The notes below the pieces were generated by a model. It was not told the origin of the DNA. It was given only the letters and a program-made list of their open reading frames with translations, and ran no database searches. Below, in pieces: positions 53,038 through 64,000 of a stretch of DNA of 64,000 nucleotides. Position 1 is the stretch's first letter, and the number at the start of each line of letters is the position of its first letter. The position numbers and the translations under genes are program-made. The DNA comes from Gymnorhina tibicen (taxonomy: Eukaryota > Chordata > Aves > Passeriformes > Artamidae): the NCBI GenBank assembly GCA_013399875.1, contig VXAZ01009370.1, forward strand, positions 2,343,288 through 2,407,287, read 5' to 3'.

Positions 53038-53469
53038 AGTAAGGATTAAATTTTCTGCATGAAGCTGTTACGAATGAATTACACAAATAAAACACTGCTG
53101 AGCACACAGTTAAAAACTAAAATTCTGTTAGAGATTGTTTATGCTACATCAAATCAGAAAGAATCTAACAACCCCTGGTATTTTCACACTGATCACCTGC
53201 TCTCAGGTTTAGAGTAAGACCATCCTACTCACTATGATACTCAGGATGTGACTGCTTCATAATTCCCAGCATAAAGGAGATGCGGTTTATGTGGTTTACC
53301 TTCACTTAAGACAATTAAAGAGCAACCCAAATTGTGAGTGGTAGATCTAAATTCCAGTAGGCCCGAAGACCGAGTGAGTTCTCAGACACCTCAGTCCCTT
53401 GATCACCCTGTGTGAGCAGTTTAATCTCTAATCCTCCCTGTAGTTCTTATGAAATAAAGATGTACTATG

Positions 53470-53610
53470 ATCCCTTTAAGCAGCAACAAAACACAAAGAA
53501 ATTGATTGCCCTACACGAGCTCTTAGAAAAAGGATGCAGAGGGGCAGGGTCATGATCCCAAATCCACCCTAGTGCTCTAGCCACTGAATTCACCATCTCT
53601 CTTAAACCAA
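53470..53610 (-). mobile_element. Degenerate tRNA-derived (MIR-like) SINE fragment
   Basis: Read on the minus strand, gaattcagtggctagagcac is an A-box-like tRNA segment (compare tagctcagtggttagagcac). It is followed by a B-box-like part (gatttgggatcatgacc) and a MIR-like core (tagggcaatcaatttctttg). The order and spacing fit a MIR-type SINE; divergence is high. Confidence 0.45.
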
Positions 53611-56380
53611 AATTTTCGGTTGTCCTGAAAGAGGAGCAGAACCAAGCATGAGATGAAACCTCCTGGTGTTTAGTGGAAGCTGGCTGCCCCCTAACTTCAT
53701 GTTCCTTTGGAAATCCCAATCCAAAAGCCATTTGTAAACTTGAGATTCAATTTCAGCTCTCCAACTGTTTGAAATCTCAGTCATCTTCTAACAAGTAGAG
53801 AGCACAGAAAGGGCAAGGGGATGTCAGAACATTCATTGCACACATAGACTGGTACAGTTTCTTCTTTGAGTTAGCAGCCAGCCCATGTGGAAAATCTTTG
53901 ATGCAGCATCATCAGAGGCGCCTGGAGCTCTTCGCACAAACAGTGTGGGCAGAGGGGGCCAAGGCTGGATTAATTTCCTGGAATGGGTTACTGAAATAGA
54001 TACATCTTGATTAAATCCCTGAACAGACACGTACCTAACATTTTCATGCTTAATTTTTCACTTATTTTAAAACATTTTAATAAGAGGATACTGTGGAATC
54101 TGAACTAAAGTGTTCCCATTTTACAAAACCTAATTTCCACATTAATTTTGATTGTAAGCACAGAAAGATACCATTTTATTGGTCTGGACTTTCTGGTACA
54201 CTTTCTCTACCAAAGATCTATAGAGCACATCAGCAGCTGAGATACAGCTGCTCCAGAACTTCTGATTTGTTGGTCAGCATGTCCTACACTCAGGAAAACA
54301 AGAAAATCAATTTTGTATCTCAGGCTTCAGAAGAGAAAATCAGATCATCACTCCAGTTACAATAGAAAAATAAGGTACCCTTAGACAATGCCTTTCCCCG
54401 GAGTAACAAAAGTATTACTGACCTTAAATTCAAAGGGGAACTTCTGTCCAAGTAGAATATACAAATATTTGACTCAAAGGGAATCACATTAGTCCCATCC
54501 CAAAGACATATTAATCATTTAATAGACTGTAAAAAGGCTGTATTTTCTAGACACTGACTTCCTGCTTTAACTCCCAGGCTTCCAGAACAAACTGAGTTCA
54601 TATTTTCAATGGTCTCCGTAAATGGACTGTAAAATGTAGTATTAAAAAAACCACACTAAACCCTGATTTTGTTAGACAGACAAAATAACCTGTTCTTCTA
54701 AATCATCATGAAAGGAAAGTCCTCAGTAATTATCTCAGATTTTTCAGTTTAGTTTGTTATATTCCTGTTCTTTCAGGCGATTTGGTAGATTAGAATTTTT
54801 TTCTTTTAAATGCCTTTTTCTTCCTCTCTCCCTCTCTGATGAACACCCTCCTATTATCCTGTTCCCACCCTGGTCCTCGGTTCTGCCTCACCCGCAGTCC
54901 CTCAGCGCTCTCATGGCTGGACTTGCCTGTCTCTGGTGCCACCTTCGGGCAAGTGCTGGTTTGCCACAGAAATACACAAAACTTCTCTAGAAACGCTTTA
55001 TAATCTCACTGTGGGCTCCTCACAAGGATTACTTCTTGAATGTTCAGTAATTCCCATACAATTATCAGATTGTCTCTGATCTCAGGCCAGACTCTTGATT
55101 ATTTCCTAGTAACCTGAGCCAAAGGCAAAGCTAGATTCCCAGTGGAAAAACTGAATTGTCTAATTCAGATATCCACCTTTTTGGGATAAAATGCCTTTAA
55201 AAGTAACTTGTTCAATTGGTCTTATATCACCCAGAAAAGTTAGTTTTCACAATTTTCAATTTACCACACAGCATGGGTTTAGAATAACATAGTCAGTGCT
55301 TCTCTTAAAAATTCTTCTCTTGAAGAAATCAACGGGAACAGAGATAGATGTGGTTTTGCCTGTATTTCCATGTATGTAATTTTTGAAATACAGCAGCTTT
55401 ATGCTACAGTTATTAGAGGATAGGTTTCATTTTAAGTTGTCTCATCACTCAGATGTTATTTAAACCTAAGCAGTACTCCAGCCATGTTTACATAAGTGTC
55501 GGTGTGAAATGTTCTCCCAGTGGCTTTTTACACACTGGCCAATTTCAACTATTCTCAACGCTATTAAGTTCCAATAAATTTCATGAGATAACTGAGTGGG
55601 GGTCCCTATTAATATCCACTAAGAGAAAAGCTGCAGTTTGATCTTAGCTGCTCTTTGAGACCTTACAGAAGTTTATTTTTTCAGCACAGCAAGGAAGAAC
55701 CAAATATCACTGATTTCACTGCTCTGCTTCCCTCCTGGCCATAACTGATTCACCCTCCTGCGTCCTGCTGAACAACTGACAATCTTCATTCTATAAATGG
55801 ACACATTTACTGGGATGATTTTAAAATGTGCACCATGCAATTAATTAATGCTGAGCAAATGCTGTCAAGATTAGACTTTTACAGCTAACCAAAGCTTATG
55901 TAACAACTTATTAAAAGTACTTTGGGCTGAAGAAGTTTTGTCTTTGAGCTTGTACTTGTGTATCAGATATATCTATTACAAATGTATCAGTATTAGTATG
56001 TTTTGAAGACTACTAGGGCAACTGCAGGAGTAGTGTTTCATGGGTAATTCATATCAGGATTGGGCCCTTAAAAGTCAAAGCCTGCTATGAAGATGTCCAT
56101 TTCTTGCTATCATTAAGCGCTTAAAAACGTATGTATTTTTTCAGTTATACATAAAAAATAATTCATTTCACTAAAATAGGTGCAAGTTGTGAGGATTTAC
56201 TTCATATGGCACTAAACCTTACAAATTGTCTAAAACAACATGCACATTCCTTTGGGATATAAATATCAATCTGATTAGCTAGAAGGTCTTGTCAGCCACA
56301 GTAATTTATCCCCTGGGGTATCTGAGCCATCACGTGGCTCTAGGACTTCTCTAAAAGGTCAAGAGGACTTAACTAAGGTC

Positions 56381-56491
56381 TATATAAGTCCTTGTCTATG
56401 TCATTTGAAAAATAATTAAGTCAAGAGGACTCTGCAGATCTTTTACCTGACAATATTTCTGTTCTTGGCTTGGGGAAAACTAAGTGGCCAG
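56381..56491 (+). promoter_or_regulatory. Core promoter and untranslated exon 1 of the second parvalbumin gene
   Basis: A TATATAAG box lies at 56381-56388. A probable untranslated leader starts about 30 bp downstream and ends at the good donor GGCCAG|GTGAGT after 56491. It would splice over about 350 bp to the acceptor ending at 56843. The layout copies the first gene (TATA box, short leader, intron, ATG shortly after the acceptor) but with a much shorter first intron. Confidence 0.55.
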
Positions 56492-56853
56492 GTGAGTTCA
56501 ATCTTTCCTCTGGGGCTTTAGAAGACATCGCAATAACTCACACAAAAATTGCATGGAAATAACCAAAGATGCCCAAATGCCGGGCACTTCTGTAAATGCA
56601 TTTGGGTTTGTCCTCAGCTTGTACACCTGAAGACTTAACTAGAAACACCAGTGACTCAGATGCACGATGTGTATCTGAACTAAAGGATGGAGCAGTTGGC
56701 TCCTGCAGGGCAGCTCCCCTGCTCTGTCCTGGGACCTGGGCTCACCTGCCCCCGACGAGACCTGGCTGCTCTTGGGGCCACCTCCACGGCTGAGAGAGCA
56801 AGAGCAGTGACAACTGTACCCAACAGTATTTTTCATTTTGCAGTAGTCTTGAC

Positions 56854-58971
56854 ATGGCTCTTTCCAGTATCCTGACAGAAGCTGAAATTGCTGCCGGTCT
56901 ACAGAGCTGTCAAGGTAGTATTTATGTTTTAAATTTGGCTTTTCAGTTTATCTATCAAATTCCTTTGTCCTTGCTACCCCAAAGTCCCAATCCCAATGGA
57001 AAAAGAAAACGCTTTCTTACTTAAGGCAAGGAAATGGAACAGATGCGAGTTTTAATCTTGGCCAGCCAAGGTACAGGCACCCATCATCATTTGTGCATTG
57101 CAGCAATTTTAAGGATGAAAAAATCCAAAGGCTGAAATCCTGCAGCAGAAATCCTTTTTTTTTCAGAGAAACTTCTGATTTCAATACAAGCACAATATTT
57201 ATCATCAAGTTCTACGAATATGTCTTTCAGTGAAGTATCAATTTACAAGGGTATGTTCCTGCATGCTGAAGACCACAATCATTATTTCATTATCTTCCTA
57301 GGTGTGAGACATCACTGATGGAAAAATCCCATTAATCTGACATAAACTCAGGAAAATCCAAGACTGTTCCTTGGGATTTGTAATTACCCTCTCTGTACTG
57401 CAGAATAGTTTGCTGCTTTTTGATCAAGAAGCTAATTTTTTTTGTTCCAGATTTTTGACTACTTTTCTTCTTCTCTTCCTGTTTCCATCTGCTTATTTCA
57501 GCTGCTGATTCATTTGATTACAAAACCTTTTTTGTCAAAGTGGGTCTCAACTCCAAGTCCAAAGACCAACTTGCCAAAGTCTTTGGAATTCTTGACCAGG
57601 ACAGGAGTGGCTTTATTGAGGAAGAGGAACTGAAGTAAGTAAATAAAAAAGTTACCAACAAGGTTGTGTTTTATCATCTGAAAATGCATGATAAGATCAG
57701 AAATATTCCCCTTCCTCCTGTCCCTTTGGAGGGGAGACAATCGTGCACCTGAGTGTGAGTGCTGGTGCTGGAGGAGCTGCAAGTCAAATAACAAAGGCAA
57801 GGCTGGATCACAACGGGAAAACTCTCTGGCAGCGCTGAAAATACTCGTTTCATGTAGCAGTAACTGACAGACTGTGAAGATAAAAATAGCAGTTCTGCTA
57901 CAGCTGCTTTTTATTATTGTAAGATTTTTTACCAGACTGAACTCAAAGGGCCATTTTTCTCTCATCTTTCTTTCTGTCACATGAATTCTACCTTCCAGAT
58001 CACATTCATCTGACTTTGAAGTTAAAAGTAAGGTAAGAGAAATTCTTGCTCCTAAGACTCTGCATCTTAGGAGAAAGAAGGAAGATAACAAGGGAGGGAA
58101 AATGAATCCTGTCACTACAGTCAGTGTTAATTTTGCCTTTTTAGTCCAGTGAAACCAAGATGTCATCAAGGATTTTTACAGGCTGTGATGCAGCATCCTC
58201 TGACTTCCTTATCCTCACTCTCAATGAAGTCAGAGGAATTTTTGCCATTGAAATAGTTCTTAAGAACTGAATTATGCTTGAAATTTTACAGCTATTACCA
58301 ATCCAAACCCTGAACACTTTGACTACTCTCACTCATTTGTTGTCTCACCTTTAACAGACTTTTCCTGAAGAATTTCTCAGCCAGTGCCAGAGCTTTGACT
58401 GATGCTGAGACCAAGGCATTCCTGGCAGCAGGGGACAGCGATGGAGATGGTAAAATTGGAGTGGATGGTAAGACTGCCCTTATTAAAAGGATAATACCTG
58501 CTTTTGAGACTTCCTAAAGGCAGCTCAAGGCAGCTGCCCTGCTCCATATATTGGATGTTATGGATCCGATTTTGAGGTGCTCAGACCTGCTCTGTATTAT
58601 AGAGAGAATCTAACAGGAACTGATCTCTATTGTGCCCCTGGCTAAAGTTATCAGTCCCTTTTCTCATCTATGGAGATTTTTTTCAGGACTGGAACCTAAA
58701 TTCAGTCTGTAATTTCACTGCTGCTTGCTAATGAACTGTGATACAATGTGTCACTTAAACACAACACTTCCTTTGCCTTAAGTATCTATTGTCATGAACA
58801 CACAGTGAGCTACCTTTAAGGAATGACTATCAGAGGAAGCAGCAATAGTTTCCCATTTTAACTCTAAAAATTAGGAAAGAAATTTTTGACTGTGTGACTA
58901 CAAATTGAGGTCCCATTTTATTATTCCTTTTTTCTTCTTTTTCAGAGTTTCAAGCACTGGTCAAATCGTAA
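56854..58971 (+). CDS. Beta-parvalbumin paralogue next to thymic hormone, complete four-exon coding region
   Basis: This gene is predicted to encode a cytosolic EF-hand calcium buffer of the parvalbumin family. Coding exons are 56854-56914, 57502-57634, 58358-58467 and 58946-58971, with the same four lengths and intron phases as the upstream gene; all introns are GT-AG. The 109-residue product starts [20 protein letters not shown] and ends DEFQALVKS. The CD loop is residues 52-63 ([12 protein letters not shown]) and the EF loop residues 91-102 ([12 protein letters not shown]); all ligand positions are intact, so both sites should bind calcium. It is 77/109 identical to the upstream protein: 22/40 over the AB domain but 55/69 over the two EF-hands. 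It does not match the chicken CPV3/oncomodulin sequence I remember, being closer to thymic hormone, so I treat it as a separate beta-parvalbumin and give no symbol. No stop, frameshift or lost site suggests decay. Confidence 0.95.
58200..58255 (+). repeat. Fragment of an ancient dispersed repeat in intron 3
   Basis: The text 'tcaatgaagtcagaggaatttttgccattgaaatag' shares its core (cact..caatg...ttttgccattga) and orientation with the fragment near 35520. It lies inside the intron between coding exons 2 and 3 of the second parvalbumin gene. Confidence 0.4.
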
Positions 58972-59333
58972 CTAGCAGTCAAGAGAAAGACCAAGATATA
59001 TGTGCCATAAACAATCTTTCCTATTGCAAACCTTCCTTTTATTTACACACTTTGTACCCTGAAAGGTCACGAACAATTGTTGGCAAGTGGTTTCATATTG
59101 CTGGAAAACATCTGAAGTAGTACAAGCACTACTTAAGCCACACTCCCAGGTGTTTCAAGCAGAAGGTCTAAGCCACTCGGGGACTGAACTGGAATCCACT
59201 CTGCTCATCTGAATTTAGGGCATTAAAGACATAAACAAAAATATTAAGAGGAGAAATCAAAAGCATCCCTGTGGGCCATTTAATTTTCAATATTTGCATA
59301 AATAGCTAGCACATGTTGTAAAAAAACCTAATT

Positions 59334-59339
59334 AATAAA
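59334..59339 (+). promoter_or_regulatory. Candidate polyadenylation signal of the second parvalbumin gene
   Basis: AATAAA occurs about 360 bases after the stop codon. An ATTAAA at 59222-59227 is an alternative. Either gives a short 3' UTR, reasonable for a parvalbumin mRNA. Confidence 0.45.
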
Positions 59340-59359
59340 ATATCCAGGTGTAAAACCTG

Positions 59360-62300
59360 TTTATGGTAACTGGTAGCAGTGGTATTTAATCAAGAGGCAT
59401 TTTAATATTCCATATGTTTTTCTTTTCTTTCCATGTGTCATTCTTTACGCAACCGATTGTGTTTCAGGGACTAAGCACATTGCAGGACCTTACACTAATT
59501 AAGGCATCAATTTAAGATCAACTGGATCCAGGATGGATTTAGATTACTGAAATAGCAATACATTCAAAATTCCCCAAGGAATCCCTCACCTTCGTGCCCA
59601 CCCGATGGCACTATTGTTCCACTGCCGAGAAGATAAAACAGTGTTCTGTGTGCTCAAATGAATTCCAGAACACTCCTCGTGTCCCACCTGCCACTTCTGC
59701 AAAAAGCACTTCAAAAAAGCAAGTCCCCAGTGCCCCATAAGAGCAAATGGGGGAATGTTGCCCAAATAATCAACATTCTGCTGCTTTTCTCCTTCTCAGC
59801 ACTGAGAATAACATAATGCCCACATCTCACAGGGTTGTAAAATGCATCAGTGTTTGTGAGGAAAGTATAATAAAACGAAGAGTGCCATAAAAAAATTGCT
59901 AAGAAATTAATCTTCTTTTCTTTACAGACAGATTGAAATAGCAAGACAGATGTAAGGAATGGGGAGAATGCAAAATTCCAAGTAGTTGCTCATTAATTGA
60001 AGTTCATCCATTTTGTGCACTAGGTTAGGGTTCTGGTTGAAAAGCACAAGTGTGATGACAGCATCACAATTTTGTCACAGTATAAACACACAGAGCAATC
60101 AAACTGGGCTACAAAAAGGAACTCATTGCTAATAGTACCTAATGAAACACTGCACTGTATCGGGGCTTTGTCTTAGGTATGTGACCAAAATAAACACACA
60201 GCCAAACAGCCTTTTAAAAAATCTAGATGGCTTTAACCATCCCAAACATTATACTTCCAACATTATAGTTGCTCCTACATACTCTTCTAAAAAAATTTGG
60301 AGCTCTTGGAAAGTCTTTTCTTGGACATTAATCTTGCAAAAAACTGGTATGACTGTCCCATACTGTATTTGTTGGAGCTATTTAAGAAGACGTTTCAATA
60401 TTTGCAGATCAAAAATCTTCATTTCAAAATTGCCTGCAGATGATGTTGTGGTTTTAATGCACAGCATATTTATGATGAGACATTATGGAGAAGGAAGGAA
60501 ATATCAATACAGTGTTGGGGAAATCATCATATTACACAAAGTTAAAGCCATCTACAAGACTTTAATGAATACTCAATAATGTGTTCATGTTCTATACATT
60601 AGCCAAAAATATATTTCCATTAACTCTAATGAATGAATCAGGTCCTAATGTTGTAGAATTTTCTATAAGAGTGAAAAAAGAATTATCCATCAAGCAAATT
60701 GACATTCATTATTTCAACGTCAGCTCAGGAGAGCAATTAGAAAAGGAAATTTTGCAGAATTAATAACTGCAGCCTGATTGCAGCGCTAAAAGCTCTCATT
60801 ATTATCAGAAAATGCTTTGTGTCTCAGCTGATATCATGTTTGATGTTTTCCTTGTGCAATATGGGTCACCCAGACATTTTCAAGAATTGTACCAACATTA
60901 ATGGCTAAATACGAGAGAAAGGCACAGACAGCTCAGATAACTTCTGAGATAGCAGGCAGCTCCTTTATTTAACCACACTTACTTCCACCCTGATTAGCCT
61001 GCTAGGCCTACAAATCTAAGACAATTTCACCACTTACCATTCCATTAAGAACAGTAAAAAATTCATGACAAGGTAAGTCTGGTATCAGCTTCAGTGATCA
61101 GCCCAGAAAGTTAAGAAGAGCTTGTGACTAGAGGCGTTTTTAGACCTTTCCTTCTTCCAGCACTACCACTGAGCAGATGAGTGGAGGAAATGCTGTTTTC
61201 TTTGCACAAGAATACACTCACCTTCTTTTCCTCTCTGCCTCTCACTCACACGGGCTGTCAGGTACAGTGAAATTTCTGTAACTACTTACCATGGGATTTA
61301 AGAAAGCTCTTCAAATTGTGCCTCAGCTGGAAATACTGCTGCCTGGTCATAAACATACATTCCCAAACAGCTCCCTTAAAGTGAAAAACATTCTGCTGGA
61401 ATCAGGCATTTGGAGGTCTGAGATCCTAAATATGGGATTGCCTCTTGTCAATGGAATTTTGTCACATGCTTGTTGCTTTTTAAGTGAAAAAATATGTTTA
61501 TCTGACCAGACTGTATGAATTAGTGGCACTGTTACTGAGCTATGTTGGTCTATTCTGCTGCCATTTTCAAACAGAAATCAATTTCATTCCCACAGAATGA
61601 CAAGGACATAATTTGAACTGAGGAAAGTTCACATGGTATTTCCCCTAACATGAGAGAAGTACCTGTTTTCCTTTAGCTCCAGACCCGCAGTGCTGCAGAA
61701 TCTGTCTTGTATCTTGGGTTCTCTAGTCCAGATCTCTGCTCAGTGCTCTGGGTAATATCCTCTACCTGCTGCAGGGAAAGAAAGCTTTGTCACTGGGGCC
61801 TGGCTTTCCTCCTTCATCACAGCAATGCACAGGACCAAAAAAGTCAAATACTACAGCATGTGCTCAAACTTCTCTGCTAAATATGGTAAAATACTATGGC
61901 CCAAGCAACAACTCCAGTTAAATGCTGTAATTATTTCTTTATTTCTATGTGATTAAAGCACGTGCCCTAAACTTGAAGTGGCAGGATATAATACCTTTTG
62001 TTGTAAAGGTCCTTTTCAATGATTTCAGCTGTAAAAACACTACGATTCTCTGCCGTCGCCACTGAAACATCCACACTACTGTCAAGCACAGAGGTTACTG
62101 AGTATCTATTTTAGTTACCTCCAAACTCATTACAAAGGCAGAATCTGTTATCCGGGATCATGATACAGTTGGCCCTGACACAACCAGGGCTGAAAGATGG
62201 AGTTGTGTGGGTTTGAGGACAGCTGCTGCAGCATCTCTTTACACTGTTGTAGTTGGTCTCAGGTTAACACCTCTCCTCTGATCTCACCTGAGACAACTGC

Positions 62301-64000
62301 TGATGTTTCTTTTGCATCTGCTTGAAGTCATGGCTTTGGTTGATTGCCACTGCTAATTAACTCTGTATTTTATGCCAAACAGAACACAAAGGGTACAAGA
62401 CTAGTCCACAACCTGTCAATGAATTACCAAAACACAACTTCTCTCTGATTCTTAGAGAAGAAAATAGCACATGATTTGAAGACAATTGTTTTATATGTTT
62501 AGATTCCTAGCAAGAACTTGTCAGTATGAATATTCTGTATTTCTCAGAATCACACCTTCAAGTTTAATTCTGGAAGTCTGAAAACAAACAAACAAAAAAA
62601 GGCTTTAATATTATTTAATAAAGACACCTCAGGTGAAAATGACACTAGGTATGCAAGTACGTAAATATTCAGATGCTCAACCCCATAGAACTTGCAGATG
62701 TCTCTAGCAGAGAAAAAAAAAAACAAAAACCCAAACCAAATAAACAAACAAACAAAACCTAATATTTTTCTTGAATTTCATAGGAACAAGTGCTAAACAT
62801 TCCTGGAAACTGTGCTATACTCAGATTTTGTGCCAGATTTTGCACTATTGTTAACTGCCCATTACTCAGCAGCTGTTGTTCTGGTTGAATTATTAGGGAT
62901 TTTCTTTATAGTGTTACATCGTTTGCATAGCATCTTTTAAAAACCCACTTTCAGAGATCTCCGTTTTTGAATGCATAATGTAATTACAATCACCTAAGTT
63001 AACACATAACCCAGAAATAAGGAAAACAGGCAGACAATTCAGATGTAAAATAGATTATCTCATTAAAATATCCCTTAATATACTAATCCCTGATTATTGC
63101 ATTCTAATTGTAGTGGAGGGAAACCTGTACTTCAGATGAAGTGTCATTAATAAATAAATAAAACCCAGTAACCCTAGATTCCCACCTGTATCAATGTACA
63201 GTGACATCAACTTGATTCTGAAATTCAGCTCTTTTAGGCTTTTGTAAACCATCTTTCAGCCAGGATTAGCATCACTTTTGTTGTCAGCATTGAATTTCAA
63301 ACATTAAAAGATCCCTTCAAAAGAAATCATAGCAATTATCTCACTTTTATTTGAGATCATATTCTAATATAATACTAATTCTGGCTATTTTACTACTGTT
63401 GAATACACATAAAACCAGCTCAGCACTCTGTGTGCCATGGCAGGGTGTATGAGGTAACCAGATGTCATTCTTTGAACATTTGGTGCTTATATTTTAATAC
63501 AATGCCTAAATTAGTTGCAGACACATTTTGAGCTGCTTGAGCATTATGTGCTCACCTCAATCTTGTCATTTTCCTCTACTTCATTTCAATCCCCTCGTTC
63601 TCATTAGCTGCCAATAATTAGTGTTGCATGGCAAGTCAAGCACTTAGACAAAGAGAGCAGTTCCATGAGTACTGTGTCGGAGCCAGCAGAAATAAAGGAA
63701 GTCTTCTATAAAGGAACATCTACGGCACTGTCACATAGGACTGAAAAAAACCCTTTCCTCTAGAAACATCTTGTTTAAACTCAGATCAACTTGAGGTGAT
63801 CATAAAGGAGAAAATACAATAGTGTAAAAAGGTACCTAAGAGAATGAAAGTTATTTCAGGATGATTCTGCAGAAAGCACAGAATGAACTTCATTCCCACT
63901 GCCACTGCCTGACAGACCACAATATCATGGAAATCTCAGGCAGAAAGCAACATGAATAGATAGTACTGAATAAAGAAGATAAATGGAAAGAACACCAAAA
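59360..64000. other. Non-coding flank with no supported gene
   Basis: The longest frame (60142-60579, plus, 145 codons) has no recognisable family, splice context or composition bias. No third parvalbumin exon was found. Simple A-rich repeats with AAAC units lie at about 62581-62600 and 62711-62758, and a short AAAT repeat near 63151-63162. Confidence 0.5.

Noticed and set aside
57510..58169. 219-codon minus-strand frame
   Set aside because: It runs antisense across coding exon 2 and the following intron of the second parvalbumin gene; it is a shadow of that exon.
60142..60579. 145-codon plus-strand frame after the second parvalbumin gene
   Set aside because: Composition looks random and no parvalbumin or other motif is present.

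Overview
The window is 64 kb of vertebrate nuclear DNA, almost certainly from a bird. Three things support this. The right half holds a spliced gene whose product I recognise as avian thymic hormone, a bird beta-parvalbumin. CR1 LINE fragments are present. A solo LTR near 20.0-20.6 kb resembles a family I remember as abundant in songbirds, so a passerine is likely; that last step is from memory, not from a search. Coding density is very low. Nearly all long open frames here are shadows of repeats, runs of N, or chance.

Layout. 1-9.9 kb: AT-rich DNA with no recognisable exon, probably intronic or 3' to a minus-strand gene that starts in the CpG island at about 9.9-11.6 kb. That island carries five CCAAT boxes, an ETS/YY1 start-site motif on the minus strand and a strong CTCF-type motif. 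It is damaged in this assembly: a 632-base N gap is flanked by a 240-bp copy of the same sequence. Next to it (11.67-12.2 kb) is a 41-bp minisatellite. 12.3-29.5 kb: gene-poor, with a solo LTR (20.02-20.59 kb) and a decayed CR1 (about 25.9-27.3 kb). 29.55-30.72 kb: an isolated GC-rich block built mostly of two nested minisatellites. The first has a 91-bp higher-order unit made of 45+46 bp monomers. The second has a 52-bp unit made of 29+23 bp monomers. 30.7-46 kb: gene-poor, with a small GC patch at 33.5-33.84 kb and one unidentified coding-like minus-strand frame at 40.7-41.15 kb.

46.05-59.34 kb holds the only confident genes: two tandem, same-strand beta-parvalbumin genes. Each has four coding exons with identical lengths (61, 133, 110 and 26 bp) and identical intron phases, plus a probable untranslated first exon behind a TATA box. 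Each encodes 109 residues with two intact canonical EF-hand loops. The proteins are 77/109 identical ungapped. The first is avian thymic hormone. The second is a related beta-parvalbumin that matches neither thymic hormone nor the oncomodulin/CPV3 type I remember. Both should act as cytosolic high-affinity calcium buffers. 59.4-64 kb is intergenic with nothing I can name.

I see no bacterial-style systems, CRISPR arrays, tRNA or rRNA genes. The most unusual structure is the dimeric, hairpin-forming minisatellite block at 29.7-30.65 kb.
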